Source of the DNA: Streptosporangiaceae bacterium
GTDB taxonomy: Bacteria; Actinomycetota; Actinomycetes; Streptosporangiales; Streptosporangiaceae
Direction of reading: 5' to 3'
DNA length: 40,731 bases
Assembly: GCA_025934635.1 (NCBI GenBank)
Contig: JAICWX010000044.1
Coordinates: 1 to 40,731 of the forward strand
Position numbers and translations under genes: made by a program. Within the stretch, counting starts at the first letter, position 1, and every line of letters starts with the position of its first letter. The notes under the pieces were generated by a model. It saw only the letters and a program-made list of their open reading frames with translations, searched no databases and was not told where the DNA came from. Shown here piece after piece: positions 8,978-18,239 of the stretch.

Positions 8978-9770
8978 GCCCGACCGGGACTCCAGCGCCG
9001 CCTGCCGTCACCGTCCTGCGCGCGGAGCACATCACGAAGACGTTCGGCGGGCTGGTGGCCGTCAACGACGTCTCGTTCGACGTCCCCGAACACTCGATCG
9101 TGTCGCTGATCGGGCCGAACGGGGCCGGGAAGACGACCCTGTTCAACATGCTGACCGGGCTGTACCGGCCGAGCGAGGGAAGGATCCTGCTCGGCGAGCG
9201 GAACATCACGCGCACGCGGCCCGACGTGATCACCAGGTACGGCGTTGCCCGGACCTTCCAGAACATCCGCCTGTTCGGCGCGATGACGGCCGTCGAGAAC
9301 GTGATGGTGGGGCACCATGCGCGAATGCGGGCGGGGCTCTTCGGGTCGATTTTCCGCCCGCCCGGGGTCCGCCGCGAGGAACGGGAAACACGCGAGCGCG
9401 CCCGCGAGCTGCTGGCGTACGTCGGCCTGCGCGAGCCCGTCTTCGACCGGCTCGCCGCGCAGCTGCCCTACGGCGACCAGCGGCGGGTGGAGATCGCCCG
9501 GGCACTGGCGTCCCGGCCGAGATTGCTGCTCCTCGACGAGCCGACAGCCGGCATGAACCCCCAGGAATCACAGGCGCTGACGGAGTTCATGCGCACGATG
9601 AGGGACGACCTGGAGCTGACCATCCTGCTGATCGAGCACGACATGAAGGTCGTGATGGGCGTCTCCGAGCGCGTCACGGTGCTCGACTACGGCAAGAAGA
9701 TCGCCGAGGGGGCACCGGCCGTGGTCCGCGCGGATCCCGGGGTAATCGAGGCGTACCTCGGAAAGCAGGC

Positions 9771-9774
<4 letters not shown>
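8974..9774 (+). CDS. livG: Branched-chain amino acid-type ABC transporter ATP-binding protein (LivG family)
   Basis: Cytoplasmic ATPase of about 266 residues. It has Walker A GPNGAGKTT, a Q-loop in the FQNIRLF segment, the LivG-typical signature LPYGDQRRVEIARAL, Walker B LLLLDEPTAGMNP and switch His in LIEHDM. The GTG start at 8974 overlaps the livM stop by four bases. LivG is known to heterodimerise with LivF, and both are present here, so this operon encodes a complete five-component importer. Confidence 0.95.
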
Positions 9775-10481
<707 letters not shown>

Positions 10482-10500
10482 CCCGTAACGGAGCGGCCAG

Positions 10501-10734
10501 ATGAGCGGCGCGATCGGCGCCAAGGCGCTGTACTTCCTGTTCGCGTGGCTGATCTCGGCGGCCGCGGCGTCGTGGCTGGCTGACCGTAAGGGCTACGGCG
10601 AGCGGGTCGGGCTGACGTTCGGCCTGATCCTGTCGGCCGTCGGGCTGCTGATCGTCCTGCTGCTGCCCGGGCGGCCCGGCTCGAAGTGGCGGACCGACGG
10701 CTGGCGGCCGCGACGACAGCAGCGCCCGCACTAA
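10501..10734 (+). CDS. Small two-helix membrane protein at the end of the Liv operon
   Basis: A 77-residue protein with two hydrophobic segments (about residues 8-26 and 37-55) and a basic, hydrophilic C terminus (KWRTDGWRPRRQQRPH). ATG at 10501 has GGAG seven bases upstream, and the gene follows livF by only 19 bases, so it is very probably the last gene of the operon. It ends four bases before the convergent stop of the APC permease gene. I do not recognise a family. A transporter accessory or stabilising subunit is a guess based on position only. Confidence 0.7.
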   Translation: MSGAIGAKALYFLFAWLISAAAASWLADRKGYGERVGLTFGLILSAVGLLIVLLLPGRPGSKWRTDGWRPRRQQRPH

Positions 10735-10738
10735 GAGA

Positions 10739-12214
10739 TCATCCCGCGGTGGGCAGCTCCACGTCCTGCGCTGACGCCGGGTGGTCGCCCCAGCGGCCGG
10801 CGCTGGCGATCACCTCGGGGCGGGAGCGCTTGATCATGAAGTACCAGCCCAGGCCGATCGCGGCCCAGGCCAGGAAGACGTACGGCAGGATCCACAGCGG
10901 CCAGGCCAGGGCGGCGAAGATGTCGTTGGGGATCAGCTGCGGGACCCAGCTGACGTAGAAGACGAAGGCCATGGTGAGCACGCCCAGGCCGCCGAAGATG
11001 GCCGCCGGGCGCCACGATTCGCCGCGGCGGAACAGGAAGTAGGGCGCGGCGATGCAGACCAGGGCGTAGGCCAGCATGAAGCCGTAGGTGGCGAGCGTGC
11101 CCATCTCGGAGCTGAGGATCGTGTCGGTGCTGCCGACCGCGATGTAGACGACGGGGATCACGGTCATCGGGATGGCCACCGTCCAGATGGCGAAGTCCGG
11201 GGCCGCGGTCTTCGGCGACGTGTGCGCGAGCGCCTTGGGGGCCAGGCCGTCGTGGGCGAAGCTCAGCAGCATCCGCGAGCCGGCGTTGAGGCAGGCCAGC
11301 GCGCAGGCGAACATGCTGAAGGTGATGCCGATGGCGATGAAGTGGCTGAGCGTGCCCAGGCCTACCTTGTCGGCGAGCTGCGGCAGTGGCGCGCTGGCCT
11401 TGGCGAAGCCGGCCGCGCCGAAGCCGTCCAGCTGCGCGTACGACACGATCAGGTAGAACACGCCGACGGCGGCGCAGCTCCACAGGATCGCGCGCGGCAC
11501 GCTGCGTTCCGGGTCCTTGGCTTCCTGTCCCAGGGCGCCGGCGCTCTCGAACCCGACGAAGGCGAAGATGGCCAGCACCATCCCGACCACCAGGCCGCCC
11601 GGCTTGAATCCCTTCAGGGTGAGCTGGGCGTGGTCGAAGATGCCGCCGTTGTGCACGTAGACGGCGATGCACAGGACCAGGATGATCGTCACCGAGATGG
11701 CTTCGAGGATGAACGCCGCCCGCTGCGAGATCCGGATGTCCAGGACCGACACCAGCGCCGGGCTCAGCCCGCCGACCAGGTACAAGATGGCCCGGACGGC
11801 GTGATTGCCCGGCGACAGCCCCAGGCCGACCAGGAACTGGTCGCCGTAGATCTCGAAGCCGAGCACGCACGCGATGCCGGTGAACAGGTAGCCGAGCACC
11901 AGGCCCCAGCCGGCCGCGTGGCCCGCGCCCGGGCTGAGGCCCCGGGTCACCCACACGTAGAACGAGCCCGCCGAGTTGATCCGCTTGCCGAACTGGGCCG
12001 CGCAGTAGCCGACCAGCAGCATGACCAGCAAGCCGAGGCCGAACGACAGCCACAGCGCGTTGCCGGCCGAGAAGAAAACGAACAGCGGGAGCAGCGCCAT
12101 CGCCGCGCTCGGCGCCATGTTGGCGACCGACTGAGCAAGCACCTCGGGGGTGGACAGCACCCGGTCCTTGAGGGTGGTGCTGGAACCGATGTCCGATTCG
12201 GCGGTAGCGGCCAT
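10739..12214 (-). CDS. APC-superfamily amino acid/amine permease
   Basis: Secondary transporter of about 491 residues with roughly 12 hydrophobic segments. The N-terminal signature VLAQSVANMAPSAAMALLPL resembles the first helix of APC transporters, and GFESAGALGQEAKDPERSVPR is the conserved helix 6-7 region (FVGFES...E...PERSVPRA). ATG at 12214 has GGGGAG seven bases upstream. It lies 16 bases downstream of the copper amine oxidase gene on the same strand, so import of the amine that the oxidase consumes is the likely role. The exact substrate is not determined. Confidence 0.9.
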   Translation of the reverse strand: MAATAESDIGSSTTLKDRVLSTPEVLAQSVANMAPSAAMALLPLFVFFSAGNALWLSFGLGLLVMLLVGYCAAQFGKRINSAGSFYVWVTRGLSPGAGHAAGWGLVLGYLFTGIACVLGFEIYGDQFLVGLGLSPGNHAVRAILYLVGGLSPALVSVLDIRISQRAAFILEAISVTIILVLCIAVYVHNGGIFDHAQLTLKGFKPGGLVVGMVLAIFAFVGFESAGALGQEAKDPERSVPRAILWSCAAVGVFYLIVSYAQLDGFGAAGFAKASAPLPQLADKVGLGTLSHFIAIGITFSMFACALACLNAGSRMLLSFAHDGLAPKALAHTSPKTAAPDFAIWTVAIPMTVIPVVYIAVGSTDTILSSEMGTLATYGFMLAYALVCIAAPYFLFRRGESWRPAAIFGGLGVLTMAFVFYVSWVPQLIPNDIFAALAWPLWILPYVFLAWAAIGLGWYFMIKRSRPEVIASAGRWGDHPASAQDVELPTAG

Positions 12215-12230
12215 TGGCGTCTCCCCTTTG

Positions 12231-14207
12231 TTAATGGCAGCGGTCAGGAGGCGGGTTGTCCAGCGCCGGGTTACCGGCGAAGAACCCGCACGGGACGAGG
12301 CGGAACCCGATCGGCATCACTGGCATCACCGGCCAGTCCTCCGCCCGGACCACATGATTGGAGCCGAACGTGTACCAGAGCACGACGTCGGTATCGACCA
12401 GCGAACGGTCCTGTTCGACGAAGGCGGGCAGCCCGCCGCCACCCGCCGACTGGTTCGGGTAGTCGCCGGTGGCGAACAGCTCGTCGCGGTCGTACGCGGT
12501 CACCCACAGCTGGCGGGTGATGAAGGCCGCCCGCCGGGCCACCGGCGAGCCGGGGTGGCAGAACGCGGCGACCGTGTGCTCCGGCAGCAGCTTGTAGCCG
12601 GACGCCTGGCCGAGCTCGTTGCGGACCCCGTCGTTGACGACCTTCCAGAACCGGCCGCCCAGCGGGTCGGCGTCGCGGCCGCCGGCCGCCTCGCTCTCGA
12701 TCAGGGTCTCCTGCGCCCGCCAGGCGTTGCCGACCGGGTTGCCCGGACCCTCGGGCAGCGCGACCGGACTGACCTCGTAGACCCGGTTGGCCGGGCCGTC
12801 CACCGCCATGTCGAGGCGCACGTTGAAGAAGTGCTGGTGGTGCGGACCGTACATGCCGGGCGCGATCATCGTCCCGTGGGCGGGCGCGGGCGCTCCCGGC
12901 GGGAGGGACCCGGTGGACATGACCCCGGTCAGCTTGACCTGGTACTCCAGGCTGCCGTCCTGGTACAGGTACCAGAAGTAGCCGTACTCGTAGTTGCCCA
13001 CGGTGACGATCGAGGAGATGACCATCCGGCGCATCCGGCGGACTTCGGCGTAACCGGTCCGGAAGTCGGTGTGCTTCCAGGCGATGCCGCTGTCCTCCTC
13101 GTGCAGGCAGATGGCGTTGGGGATGACCATGGCCTTGCCGTCGTTGTCGTTGACCACGCCGTCGAGGTAGCGGATCTCGCCCAGGCAGTCGCAGCCCAGC
13201 TCGAGGGAGTTGGTGAGCATCCCGATCCCGTACTCGCCCTCGTCCAGGACCAGCTTGCGGTAGTGGGTGGGCGCCGGGTCGGCGTAGGGCACGAACATCT
13301 CCGACAGCGACGCGCGGTGGATGACCGACCGGATGCCGCCGCCGTCGTCGTAGCCGATCCGGTGCAAGACCAGCCCCTCCCGGGCGGTGAAGCCGATCCG
13401 CAGGTCCCACTTCTGCCAGCGCAGGTGATGGCCGTCCAGGCTGAAGCTCGGGCCGTCCGGCTGGACGATGTCGAACGGGCGGACATCGCGGCGCGGCCCG
13501 GCCGGGAAGGCGGGGACGTTGCCCGGGGCGGTGATCGCCTCGGCCGAGTAGTTCCCTGACCGTTCCGGCAGCGGCACCACGCCGAGGTCGGTGACCTCGG
13601 TGACCGTCATCGTGTCCAGGTTGACCACCGTCAGCAGGCCCTCGACCGGGCGGGCGTAGCCGTTGTCATCCGGGGCGGACCTGACGAAGGTGAGCGGCCG
13701 GACGAAGCGGCCGTCCTCCGGGTCCATGCCCGGTTCCACATTGGGCGCCGACCACGGGTCGATCATGCAGAGCGAGAAGTCGGTCACGCCGCGCCGGCGC
13801 ATGGCTTCCTGCCAGCGGGGATCGGCGCGCACGACCGCCTCGGCGCCGAGGAACTCCTCGAACATGACCGGCGGCTGGACCCCGTCCACCCGCCGCCACG
13901 ACAGCACCGCCGCGCGGTCGACCGCGACGATCGCCTCGTAGCTGGCCCGTTCGGCGCGCTCCCTGATCACCAGCTTGACCTGACGCTCCGGAGCCGGGCT
14001 GCCCGCCTCGAAGGCGATCACATCGGCCTTGGCCGGCTCGTACAAGCTGATGTAGACGAACCGGGCCAGCGGGCCCAGCCCGGCCGAGGCCGTGACGGCC
14101 CGCGCGGCCGCTTCCACCTCCCCGGGGGTCAGCGGATCGAGCGGGTGAGAGCGTGACGCGGCCGCATCGGGCACAGCCGCCTCGTCAAGAACAGCCATAC
14201 CGCTCAT
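12231..14207 (-). CDS. Copper-containing primary amine oxidase (topaquinone enzyme)
   Basis: Oxidises a primary amine to the aldehyde with release of ammonia and hydrogen peroxide. At about 658 residues it is the usual size. The topaquinone precursor Tyr406 lies in TVGNYEYG, matching the family consensus T-x-x-N-Y-D/E. The catalytic-base Asp322 is in LDEGEYGIG, and copper ligands are His457 and His459 in HHQHFF and His618 in FGSNHV. The segment NSLELGCDCLGEIRYLDGVV is close to the Arthrobacter-type enzymes. All key residues are present, so it should be active. The substrate could be tyramine, phenylethylamine or histamine. Start ATG 14207 or 14198. It is expressed with the APC permease and probably under the TetR gene 63 bases upstream. 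Confidence 0.95.
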   Translation of the reverse strand: MSGMAVLDEAAVPDAAASRSHPLDPLTPGEVEAAARAVTASAGLGPLARFVYISLYEPAKADVIAFEAGSPAPERQVKLVIRERAERASYEAIVAVDRAAVLSWRRVDGVQPPVMFEEFLGAEAVVRADPRWQEAMRRRGVTDFSLCMIDPWSAPNVEPGMDPEDGRFVRPLTFVRSAPDDNGYARPVEGLLTVVNLDTMTVTEVTDLGVVPLPERSGNYSAEAITAPGNVPAFPAGPRRDVRPFDIVQPDGPSFSLDGHHLRWQKWDLRIGFTAREGLVLHRIGYDDGGGIRSVIHRASLSEMFVPYADPAPTHYRKLVLDEGEYGIGMLTNSLELGCDCLGEIRYLDGVVNDNDGKAMVIPNAICLHEEDSGIAWKHTDFRTGYAEVRRMRRMVISSIVTVGNYEYGYFWYLYQDGSLEYQVKLTGVMSTGSLPPGAPAPAHGTMIAPGMYGPHHQHFFNVRLDMAVDGPANRVYEVSPVALPEGPGNPVGNAWRAQETLIESEAAGGRDADPLGGRFWKVVNDGVRNELGQASGYKLLPEHTVAAFCHPGSPVARRAAFITRQLWVTAYDRDELFATGDYPNQSAGGGGLPAFVEQDRSLVDTDVVLWYTFGSNHVVRAEDWPVMPVMPIGFRLVPCGFFAGNPALDNPPPDRCH

Positions 14208-14220
14208 GGGACAATCCGGA

Positions 14221-14238
14221 CGTTACGCCAAGATAACG
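14221..14238. promoter_or_regulatory. Inverted repeat upstream of the amine oxidase gene
   Basis: CGTTA (14221-14225) and TAACG (14234-14238) form an inverted repeat around 8 bases, in the 63-base gap between the TetR stop and the amine oxidase start. The position suits an operator or promoter-associated site for the oxidase-permease pair. The arms are short, so chance is possible. Confidence 0.3.
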
Positions 14239-14270
14239 CTAATGTTGCGAATAGGTCACGGGCAGGTCTT

Positions 14271-14873
14271 TTAGCCAGCTTGCAGGCCAGTGATGGTCTG
14301 GCGGATGAGGTAGCGCCACTCCTCGCGCTGCCGGAGGCGGTCGGCCTCGGGCGCTTCGGCCAGCGCGAGACCGGCCCCGCCCAGCATCCAGAAGCAGAAC
14401 CTGACCAGGCTGCCCACCGCCCGGCCGGGCAGGTAGTCCGCGTCGACCAGCGCGGTGATGAAGCGCTCGACCAGGCCGAACGCGTACTGCTGCTCGCACT
14501 CCCGCCAGCGGTGCCAGCCGAGCGCGGACGGCCCCTCCAGCCACACCAGCCTCCCGTAGATCGGGTCGCAGCACTGGTCGAGGAACGCGTCGAGGGCCTG
14601 GCGGGCCGCCTCCAGCGGGTCGGCGGCGGTGGCCGCGGCGGTGATCCGCGCGATCGCCCGGGTCTCCTGCCCGTCCAGCACCGCCTCGAACAGGGCCTGC
14701 TTGCCGTCGAAGTGGTGGTACACCGCACCGCGGGTGACCTGGCTGGCGGCCGCGACGTCCTCCAGCGAGGTCCCGGCGTACCCGCGCGTGCCGAACAGGC
14801 GGGTCGCCTCCTCGAGCAGCGCCGCCCGGGTCGCCTCGGAGTACAGCTCTCGCCGGCTCCTGACTTGTGACAT
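14271..14873 (-). CDS. TetR-family transcriptional regulator
   Basis: About 200 residues. The N-terminal TetR DNA-binding domain is clear: ATRLFGTRGYAGTSLEDVAA, then SQVTRGAVYHHFDGKQALF, the recognition helix-turn-helix. The C-terminal domain (about 75-200) is the variable ligand-binding and dimerisation part. The ATG at 14873 was chosen because it gives the normal distance to the helix-turn-helix; an open frame extends upstream to 15260 but runs antisense to the P450. It is divergent from the P450 and in line with the amine oxidase and permease, so it may control both. Palindromes in the divergent region are its likely operators. Confidence 0.92.
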   Translation of the reverse strand: MSQVRSRRELYSEATRAALLEEATRLFGTRGYAGTSLEDVAAASQVTRGAVYHHFDGKQALFEAVLDGQETRAIARITAAATAADPLEAARQALDAFLDQCCDPIYGRLVWLEGPSALGWHRWRECEQQYAFGLVERFITALVDADYLPGRAVGSLVRFCFWMLGGAGLALAEAPEADRLRQREEWRYLIRQTITGLQAG

Positions 14874-14888
14874 GCGTAGAGTGTAGTA

Positions 14889-14926
14889 ACATACACGGAG
14901 TATGTGAAAAGCACGGCGTATGTGAA
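14889..14926. promoter_or_regulatory. Probable TetR operator: palindrome plus direct repeat
   Basis: ACATAC (14889-14894) and GTATGT (14900-14905) form a perfect palindrome around ACGGA. Part of it is repeated: CACGGAGTATGTGAA at 14894-14908 and CACGGCGTATGTGAA at 14912-14926 differ at one base and are 18 bases apart. This 38-base block lies in the 93-base divergent region between the TetR and P450 starts, 16 bases from the TetR start codon. Autorepression and control of the P450 by TetR is inferred. Confidence 0.65.
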
Positions 14927-14966
14927 TGACAGGCTGCGTGATTTCAGGCTGGAAGGAGCCGCCGTC

Positions 14967-16196
14967 ATGTCCCAGACCATGCCCCCGCCGGTATTCGACC
15001 CGTTCGTCCCGGGCTTCACCGACGACCCCTATCCGCAGTACGCGGCGCTGCGGGCCGGCGCCCCGGCCGGCCGCAACCCGCTCGGGTTCTGGCTGCTGAC
15101 CCGCTACGACGACATCGCCGGGCTGCTCCGGGCGGGCATGTCGGTCGAGGACGGCAACATCACCGACCGCGAGCTGCTCTCGCTGCGCGAGCAGGTCTAC
15201 GGCGAGGTGCGGGAGGGCTCCCGGGCCCGGTCCATGCTGGACCGCGACCCGCCGGACCACACCCGGCTGCGCCGGCTGGTGTCGAAGGCGTTCACGCCGC
15301 GGGCGGTCGAGGCGCTGCGCCCGCGCATCACCGGCCTGGTCGACGAGATGCTCGACGCGGCCGGGCGGCAGGGATCAGGGTCCCCGGTCGACCTGGTGGA
15401 CGCGCTGGCCTTCCCGCTGCCATTCGCCGTGATCGGCGAGATGCTCGGCACGCCGCCGACCGACCACGAGCGGATCAGGCAGCTGAGCGGCACCGTGGTC
15501 CGCTCGCTCGAACCGGTCAACGACCCGGCCACGGCCGCGGCCATCGTCGAGGCCGACGCCGAGCTGACCCAGATCGCCGCCGAGATGATTGCCTGGAAGC
15601 GCGCCCACCCGGCCGATGACCTGCTCACCGCGCTCATCAACGCCGAGGACGACGGCGACGTGCTGGGCGACGACGAGCTGATCTCGCAGACGCTGCTGCT
15701 GTACATCGCCGGGCACGAGACGACGGTCAACCTCATCGCGGGCGGCACGCTCGCCCTGCTGCGGCACCCGGACCAGCTGGCGCGGCTGCGGGCCGAGCCC
15801 GCGCTGGTCGGCAACGCGGTGGAGGAGATGCTCCGCTACGACAGCCCGGTGCAGGCGACCAGGCGGATCACGCTGGAGCCCGCGAGCTTTACCGGCGTGA
15901 CGATCCCGCCCGGATCCTTCGTGCTGGCCCTGCTCGGCTCGGCCAACCGGGACGAGAGCTACTTCGGGCCCGACGCCGGCGAGTTCCGGCTGGACCGGGA
16001 GAACGCGCGGCAGCACGTCTCGTTCGGCGCCGGGCCGCACCACTGCCTGGGCGCGTCGCTGGCCCGGATGGAGGCCGCGATCGCGGTCGGCCAGCTGATC
16101 AGCCGGTTCCCCGGGCTCGCGCTGGACGGCGAGCCCACCTGGAACGGCCGGATCAACCTGCGCGGGCCGGCCCGCCTGCCGGTGTCACTGAGCTAG
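14967..16196 (+). CDS. Cytochrome P450
   Basis: Haem monooxygenase of about 409 residues, soluble bacterial type. The I-helix oxygen-binding motif is AGHETT (248-253), the K-helix ExxR is Glu287-Arg290 in EEMLR, and the haem loop is FGAGPHHCLG with axial Cys360. The start is ATG at 14967, with GGAAGGAG eight bases upstream; a longer frame opening at 14904 would run through the operator region and is rejected. No ferredoxin or ferredoxin reductase gene is adjacent, so redox partners must come from elsewhere. It is divergent from the TetR gene. The substrate is unknown. Its 3' end overlaps the tail of the convergent flotillin pseudogene by 44 bases. Confidence 0.94.
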   Translation: MSQTMPPPVFDPFVPGFTDDPYPQYAALRAGAPAGRNPLGFWLLTRYDDIAGLLRAGMSVEDGNITDRELLSLREQVYGEVREGSRARSMLDRDPPDHTRLRRLVSKAFTPRAVEALRPRITGLVDEMLDAAGRQGSGSPVDLVDALAFPLPFAVIGEMLGTPPTDHERIRQLSGTVVRSLEPVNDPATAAAIVEADAELTQIAAEMIAWKRAHPADDLLTALINAEDDGDVLGDDELISQTLLLYIAGHETTVNLIAGGTLALLRHPDQLARLRAEPALVGNAVEEMLRYDSPVQATRRITLEPASFTGVTIPPGSFVLALLGSANRDESYFGPDAGEFRLDRENARQHVSFGAGPHHCLGASLARMEAAIAVGQLISRFPGLALDGEPTWNGRINLRGPARLPVSLS

Positions 16197-16837
16197 GAAC
16201 GGGCACCGGGGCGGTGCCGTTGCCGGTGACGCCATGGCCCGTGACGGCAGTGGACTTCTTCAGCGTGTCCAGGATCGTCAGGCCCTGGCCGACCAGGCCG
16301 GCCACGACCTCGTTAACGCCCTGGGTGCCGTTGAGCACGGTGAGGTTGGACTCGGCCAGGCCGCGGGCGGCCGCCTCGACCAGGGACGGCAGCCACGATG
16401 CCGAGCTTCTCCATCTCGCCGTGGCTGCCGTCCTTGATCTCCTGGGCGACCCGGTCGCGTTCCCTGATGATCTGCTCGACGGTGAGGCCGCCGATGATGG
16501 ACCGCAGGTGCCCGGCGAACACCCGGCCGACGAGCACCTCCATCCGGTCCTGCTCGGACAGGAACCGGCGGGCCGCGTTCGCGATCGAGGCCTGGTCGTC
16601 ACCCACCTTGAACGCGGTCACCGCGCGGACGTTCAGCCGGATGCCCTGGCTGGTGATGCACTCTTCGGCGATCTCCGCCTCGCGCAGCGCGAGCGAGAGC
16701 ACCCGCGCCTTCTGCTTCACCGGCGTCACGAAACAGCCGTGACCGGTGACGATACGGAACTGCGTTGCCTCGTTGTTCCGCTTGGAACCGGAGATCAGCA
16801 GCGCCTCATTGGGCGCCGGGACGTGCCAGAAGAACAT
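16153..16837 (-). pseudogene. Flotillin/SPFH-domain protein, internally deleted and frameshifted
   Basis: The first part (ATG 16837, preceded by AGGAGCAGGAA) encodes a normal SPFH/Band 7 start: about 147 residues including ALREAEIAEECITSQGIRLN, RIRAV-like and RFLSEQDRMEVLVGRVFAGH. At about 16399 the reading frame loses homology. A second frame then encodes a typical flotillin C terminus, LVEAAARGLAESNLTVLNG followed by GVNEVVAGLVGQGLTILDTL, down to a stop at 16153. The long Glu/Ala-rich coiled-coil that normally lies between them is missing. The simplest reading is an out-of-frame internal deletion of several hundred bases. If translated in the first frame it gives a 174-residue truncated protein ending at 16313. 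Confidence 0.75.
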
Positions 16838-16859
16838 TTCCTGCTCCTCTTACGGGGGG

Positions 16860-17084
16860 TTACTGCTGGAATGGGGTCACGAATACCGAACGGCCGGACA
16901 GGGCCTCGACGACCACGACCCGGGTGTGCCGGGCAATGGGCTCATCGGACAGGGCCGTGAAGGCCTCGGTCCCGCCGCGGACCGGCAGCAGCACCTCGCC
17001 GGGGCCGCCTGCCGGGACGGATACCGTGACCCGCCCGATTGTGCCGATAAGACTTTCCTGCGCGCCCGCGGACGCCCTGTCCAT
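16860..17084 (-). CDS. NfeD-like OB-fold protein
   Basis: A 74-residue protein with the pattern SLIGTIGRVTVSVPAGGPGE, then a GGTEAF turn and TRVVVVEALSGRSVFVTPF. These resemble the small soluble OB-fold domain of NfeD proteins that accompany flotillins. It sits 22 bases upstream of the flotillin-like gene on the same strand, the usual gene pair of membrane-microdomain proteins. It has no membrane segments, unlike full-length NfeD, but short versions next to flotillin genes are common. Its partner is broken here, so it may be left without function. Confidence 0.65.
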   Translation of the reverse strand: MDRASAGAQESLIGTIGRVTVSVPAGGPGEVLLPVRGGTEAFTALSDEPIARHTRVVVVEALSGRSVFVTPFQQ

Positions 17085-17222
17085 TACCTGGCCACCGGCT
17101 TTCTGGTTTTCGTGCCGGTACCGGTATACACCCGCAGCGGGCTGGTCAGGCGTCGCCTGAATGGCTCAGATGACGCAACCCGACGCACCTGTCAGGTAAA
17201 TGGCCATTACCATTTTCCCCTG

Positions 17223-18170
17223 ATGGGTGCGAGACAGGTTTTCTCCACCGCCGGGCTGCCGGCGGCGCGGCGGATCGAGCTGTGGGAGGGCCACAACGCG
17301 GCCGCGCTGATCGGCCTGAGCTGCCACAGCGCGATCCCGCTGGAGGCCACCGAGGTCAACGTGCCGCTCGGCCGGGTCCAGCTGGCCCGGGTCACCGGGT
17401 CCCCGCACGTGGTGGAGCGGGACGCCGCCTTCATCGGGCGCGACCCGGCCGGGGCGGTCGCGGTTTACGCGACGTTGCGCGGGCAGGCCTGGTTCCGGGA
17501 CGCGAACGGGACCCGGGAGCTGCGGCCGGGCCAGCTGCTGATCTGCGACGCGGACCGGCCGTTCGCCCGCGGGTTCGCGCGGGGGCTGGAGGAGCTGGCC
17601 ATCAAGGTGCCGCGGGAAGCGCTGGCCGGACCGCTGCGCTCCGCCCTTCTCGAGCGGCCCATGGTGACGACCTTCGCGCCGGGGCACGATCCGTACGCCC
17701 GGGCCCTGGCCCGGCTAGCGGACCGGGCCACGCGAGCGGATCATCCCGGAGCGCCCGGTCTCGGCGAGACCGACGAGGGCGCTGTGATCGACCTGGTAGC
17801 CGTGCTCACGGCCAGCCGCGGGGCCGACCGGGCGGCGGCCCTGCGCGCCGCCGCGTACGGCTTCATCGAGGATCACCTGGCCGACCCGGGGCTGGGGGCG
17901 GCGCCGATCGCGGCCGCGATCGGGGTCAGCGAGCGCCATCTTTCGCGAGTGCTCGCGGCGGGCGGGATGACGGTGCCGCGACTCGTTCGGTCCCGTCGTC
18001 TTGAAGTTGCGTACGCGATGCTGGCGGGGCCGGCCGGCCCTCGCCCGGCACCTTCGGTCGCCGAGGTCGCGGCCCGGTGCGGGTTCACCTCGGCGGCCTG
18101 GTTCTCGCACGCGTTCCGGGCGCGGTTCGGGCTGCGGGCGGGCGAGGTCAGGCGCGCGGCCGGGCGCTGA
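17223..18170 (+). CDS. AraC-family transcriptional regulator
   Basis: About 315 residues. The N-terminal ligand-sensing domain has the RIELWEGHNAAALIGL and LARVTGSPHVVER pattern typical of AraC_binding_2 proteins. The C-terminal double helix-turn-helix (about 215-315) shows AAIGVSERHLSRVLAAGG and VAEVAARCGFTSAAWFSHAF followed by RFGLRAGEVR. ATG 17223 is preferred because it begins the conserved domain; no strong ribosome-binding site was seen. The gene lies 69 bases upstream of the FAD monooxygenase on the same strand, which it probably activates in response to an aromatic ligand. Confidence 0.92.
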   Translation: MGARQVFSTAGLPAARRIELWEGHNAAALIGLSCHSAIPLEATEVNVPLGRVQLARVTGSPHVVERDAAFIGRDPAGAVAVYATLRGQAWFRDANGTRELRPGQLLICDADRPFARGFARGLEELAIKVPREALAGPLRSALLERPMVTTFAPGHDPYARALARLADRATRADHPGAPGLGETDEGAVIDLVAVLTASRGADRAAALRAAAYGFIEDHLADPGLGAAPIAAAIGVSERHLSRVLAAGGMTVPRLVRSRRLEVAYAMLAGPAGPRPAPSVAEVAARCGFTSAAWFSHAFRARFGLRAGEVRRAAGR

Positions 18171-18239
18171 AGTTCGCATTTCCGCCCTATTAGGCCCGTG
18201 AGCTGCGGGAACCGCCGGACGCCGGCCACAATCAGGGCC

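Noticed and set aside
14904..14966. Upstream start for the P450
   Set aside because: No ribosome-binding site and it overlaps the probable TetR operator; ATG 14967 has GGAAGGAG at the right distance.
17199..17208. AATGGCCATT palindrome before the AraC gene
   Set aside because: A 10-base palindrome alone is too short to support an operator call.
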